From: 2-01-FULL-49-10 sp041652335
Lineage (GTDB): Bacteria > Patescibacteriota > Kazan-3B-28 > UBA10110
Assembly (NCBI GenBank): GCA_041652335.1
Contig: JBAZHL010000012.1
Span: forward strand, 1 to 16,189
Length of the DNA stretch: 16,189 nt
Reading direction: 5' to 3'
The notes under the pieces were generated by a model. That model was not told where the DNA came from. It did not search any database and saw only the letters and a program-made list of their open reading frames with translations. Both the position numbers and the translations under genes were made by a program. Shown here piece by piece: positions 13,421 to 16,189 of the stretch. Each line of letters starts with the position of its first letter. Position 1 is the first letter of the stretch.

Positions 13421-16189
13421 ATGAAGCGTCTGCAAACATTCCAACGGATCGTTAGCTTGCTGATTACCGTTGCTTTGGCGATGGGGTGGTCGAGCTTGCT
13501 CCCCCCTAAATTTGATAATGTGCCCAAAGCCCAAGCGACGCAGAAAACCATCACCACTGCGCTACTTTCTACGGTGGCCGAACAAAATGCTAGTCCCAAT
13601 ACGGTGTTTACCACTAATTTGATCGGCTACACCTTTTATGTGTCGTCAACCGGTACCAGCGATGTCCGTTATAGTAAAACTACGGATGGAGGGGAGACCT
13701 GGTCCACGGTGGTAGACCTCTCGGGCACCGGTTTCCATTCGGTCGCCGTTTGGTACGACCAATGGACACCCGGGGATAGCACCGGTACGAAAATATATAT
13801 GGCAGCCATCGGAGAAGGTGCTGATAATCTTTCTTTCAAAATGTTGGATACCAGCAATGATAGTCTTTCTCCAACCGGAACCACTTGGACAACTATTTTT
13901 AATGGTACAACATGGACGGCGGCCAGCAGTACTGGGGCCAGCGTATGCAAAAGTACCGACGGCCATATATTTGCTACTGCGTCTACCACGGGTAGTGCCA
14001 CAACGTTAGATGTGCACAAATCGTTGGCATCTGATACCGCCCATACTACCTGGGCAACCACCACCTCGGGACTGGATGTCACCGGCGATTTTAACCAAGT
14101 GTTACCCGTCGGTTTAGCCGGAGATGTGCTACTTCTTAACCACGATATCTCCGGCAATCAGCTTCGTAGTAATGTCTACGATGAGGCCACGGACGCCTGG
14201 AGCGGGTTTAGCAACCGCATTGCTGCCACCGAGAACGCTACTTATGATGGCTCTTTTGGTGCGGCGTTAAATAAAGTAACCGGTGAGGTCTATGTGGCCA
14301 TCAATAATAACCCTGCGGTACTCAATGGCGATATCAATACGGCCAGAGTTGTTTCCGATGGTACCACTAATGTGACATGGAGCAATACAACTGACGCCTA
14401 CACTAATATTAGTACGGCTGGGGGGCAGGCCACTATGGCGATCGATTGGCATAATGGCGATGTTTATTGCTTTTATATTCGGGGCACCATGGGTAGCTCC
14501 GTCAACATTTATTATAGAAAATCTACCGATCAAGGGGCTACATGGTCTGCGGAAAGCGCGGCTGTCTCCAGTGGTGCCGGTAACTATCAGCAGGTCTACG
14601 TCAACATGACCAGTCCGTATAAAATTTTTGTATCGTGGGAGGATACTACAGCCACAGATTTGTTTGGTGTTAACTATGCCGATATCACTGCTTTGGATAT
14701 TGCTGACGCGCGAATGATGCTATTCTACGACGGCGCATCGGTGCCAGCGGGCTGGAGTTCGCTCTCGGCCGCGGCTGGCGATATCTTTTACCAAAAATTT
14801 CCTCGAGGGGGTGCCGTTTATGGCAATGCCGGAGGCGCAAACACTCATGATCATACCGCCACAATCGATAGTGTATCAGCTGCCAATGTTGTGCTGCCGG
14901 CCAATGCAGCTGGAACCGCCTTTGCCATAGCCACTCATACGCATACCTACGTTGCGAACTCCGACGCACTGAGTATCTTGCCAACCTACCGCGAATTGCA
15001 GGTAATTCAATATGATGCCGGAATCCCCAATGATGTCACGGCGATCCCAGCTAACGCCATTGCTATCTTTGACACTGCCGTGATGCCGTCCGGATGGACA
15101 CAACTTTCGGCACAGGATGATCACTTTGTCCGAGGAGGGCCAGATGGAGAAGCGGATCCCGGCAATGCCACCTCCTCTCATACTCACTCCGTTAGTTATG
15201 TGGGCGGTCTGGCTACCATTACTGGTGTGGGTACTGCCGGCGCGAATGCACCAACTTATTCTGCCAGGGTTCATAGCCATTCGATCTCCAATCAGACGAC
15301 TGCCTCGGGCGATTTTTTGCCACTTAACATTGATATCGTGTTGGGACAAAACGGCGGTTCGGCCGGGCCTATCCCTGGTGGAATGTTGGCGATGTTTACT
15401 ATGGCTCCGAGTGGCTCTTGGGTAAGCCAGAGTGGCAGCGGTGAAGATTTTTACCAACGCTACTTTGAGGCCAAAACCAGCTATGCCGCGGCGGGCGGCG
15501 GAGCGACCACCCATACTCACGCCGGCCTTAGATTTAATACCCCAGCCTCGGCCACTACTTCTCTCACCGACAAGGTGGTAGGAGCCATAGCGGCGGGCAG
15601 TGACCATGTCCACGAAATAGCCACTTCGTTCTCTACCACGGATAACTTGCCAACGTATGTCGATACGTTGGTGTATAAAAGTCCGGCTTATAATCCGCAG
15701 ACTCGCCATTGGCGTTGGTATGCCGATGAAGAGGATGCCACTCCCGGTACCGCCTATGCCGCTGAGGACACTGCTACTCCAGCTATCGAAATGGGGAAAA
15801 ATGTCAGGCTAAAACTACGGATCAACATTAGCAACACCGGTGGGGCAGCCGAAGATAACAGCCGTAAAAAACTCCAGTTTACTACTGATATATCCAATTG
15901 GATCGATGTGGCAGCTACCAGCGCCACCACCACAGATTGGCGATATTTTAATGGCGGAGGAGACGATAATGTCACTTTGCCACCGCCACCGCCACCGCTG
16001 CTAACTGATTCGAGCACTACCACTAGGGGTATCCACAACGAAAGTAGCTCGGATAGCCCGAGTTACTCGGATCATCCGGCCGATACCGTAGTTGAGTTTG
16101 AATATTGTATTGAAGGGTATGCCATAACAGCCGGTACGGCCTACATATTTAGGCTATATGATCAAGTTTCGGCGGCAGTTATTCCGCCA
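13421..16189 (+). CDS. Giant secreted surface protein with Asp-box and tail-collar-like modules (open at right edge)
   Basis: At least 923 residues without a stop. The signal peptide (1 to about 40) ends in PKAQA. Residues about 50-410 are Thr/Ser-rich with sialidase/BNR-type Asp boxes: SKTTDGGETW (85-94) and KSTDQGATW (367-375). Three tandem modules resembling phage tail collar domains start near 429 (MMLFYDGASVPAGW), 547 (IAIFDTAVMPSGW) and 653 (GMLAMFTMAPSGSW). Each continues to a G-rich segment with THDH, SHTH or THTH, and carries a second HxH pair further on (HTH, HSH, HVH). After 760 comes RHWRWYADEED, the start of a domain I associate with large CPR surface proteins. A six-proline run lies at 854-859. 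The ATG is 5 nt after the preceding stop, with AAGGG just before it, so the two genes form an operon. A role in attachment to a host or surface is inferred. Confidence 0.8.
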   Translation, partial: MKRLQTFQRIVSLLITVALAMGWSSLLPPKFDNVPKAQATQKTITTALLSTVAEQNASPNTVFTTNLIGYTFYVSSTGTSDVRYSKTTDGGETWSTVVDLSGTGFHSVAVWYDQWTPGDSTGTKIYMAAIGEGADNLSFKMLDTSNDSLSPTGTTWTTIFNGTTWTAASSTGASVCKSTDGHIFATASTTGSATTLDVHKSLASDTAHTTWATTTSGLDVTGDFNQVLPVGLAGDVLLLNHDISGNQLRSNVYDEATDAWSGFSNRIAATENATYDGSFGAALNKVTGEVYVAINNNPAVLNGDINTARVVSDGTTNVTWSNTTDAYTNISTAGGQATMAIDWHNGDVYCFYIRGTMGSSVNIYYRKSTDQGATWSAESAAVSSGAGNYQQVYVNMTSPYKIFVSWEDTTATDLFGVNYADITALDIADARMMLFYDGASVPAGWSSLSAAAGDIFYQKFPRGGAVYGNAGGANTHDHTATIDSVSAANVVLPANAAGTAFAIATHTHTYVANSDALSILPTYRELQVIQYDAGIPNDVTAIPANAIAIFDTAVMPSGWTQLSAQDDHFVRGGPDGEADPGNATSSHTHSVSYVGGLATITGVGTAGANAPTYSARVHSHSISNQTTASGDFLPLNIDIVLGQNGGSAGPIPGGMLAMFTMAPSGSWVSQSGSGEDFYQRYFEAKTSYAAAGGGATTHTHAGLRFNTPASATTSLTDKVVGAIAAGSDHVHEIATSFSTTDNLPTYVDTLVYKSPAYNPQTRHWRWYADEEDATPGTAYAAEDTATPAIEMGKNVRLKLRINISNTGGAAEDNSRKKLQFTTDISNWIDVAATSATTTDWRYFNGGGDDNVTLPPPPPPLLTDSSTTTRGIHNESSSDSPSYSDHPADTVVEFEYCIEGYAITAGTAYIFRLYDQVSAAVIPP

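Noticed and set aside
13669..14157. 162-aa minus-strand open frame
   Set aside because: It is a shadow of the same giant gene with no recognisable features.
14876..15709. 277-aa open frame on the minus strand inside the giant surface gene
   Set aside because: It is antisense to a continuous secreted protein with recognisable modules. Its translation is Arg/Ser/His-rich with no domain and no promoter.

Overview
This window looks like part of a small-genome bacterium of the Candidate Phyla Radiation (Patescibacteria). That placement is an inference from gene content and layout: tightly packed genes, an archaeal/CPR-style PurD-like ATP-grasp protein, CPR-type giant secreted repeat proteins, WxL-like surface proteins, and many short GTCAT...ATGAC-bounded repeats. 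I cannot assign a lineage. All stops fit the standard code, and TGA is used as a stop by the GIY-YIG gene.

Left part (1-5865, minus strand): the N-terminal half of a ComM/YifB AAA+ ATPase runs off the left edge. Next is a 336-bp unit consisting almost entirely of a GIY-YIG nuclease gene enclosed by 26-bp imperfect terminal inverted repeats, followed by a 19-bp tandem array. An operon proS-argS-capA follows, with genes that touch or overlap by one base: prolyl- and arginyl-tRNA synthetases plus a membrane-anchored CapA-type metallophosphatase.

Middle (5866-7925): a dRS3-like inverted repeat, a PurD-like ATP-grasp gene (minus), and an unusual tRNA locus. A normal tRNA-Pro(TGG) lies inside what reads as a second tRNA fold, split into a 5' and a 3' half with the same acceptor stem and its own encoded CCA. 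A regulatory region follows, with a DnaA-box-like site, two promoters (one a perfect TTGACA-17-TATAAT) and a dyad over the -10.

Right part (7926-16189, plus strand): a cell-surface island. A WxL-like secreted protein has its own strong promoter and terminator. It is followed by two polytopic GT-C-type glycosyltransferase-like proteins, a DUF916-type (WxL-interacting) membrane protein carrying two LysM domains on its C-terminal side, and a giant secreted protein (open at the right edge) with Asp-box repeats and three phage-tail-collar-like modules containing paired HxH motifs. A likely reading is that the island builds and perhaps glycosylates a surface layer: the WxL-like protein is the abundant subunit, the DUF916 protein its membrane partner, and the giant protein an adhesin.

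The most unusual items are the nested tRNA, the GIY-YIG unit with terminal inverted repeats, a repeat of the same GTCAT...ATGAC type inserted in frame between two LysM domains, the apparent cytoplasmic placement of those LysM domains, and a recurring -10 box exactly 6 nt before ATG that suggests leaderless mRNAs.
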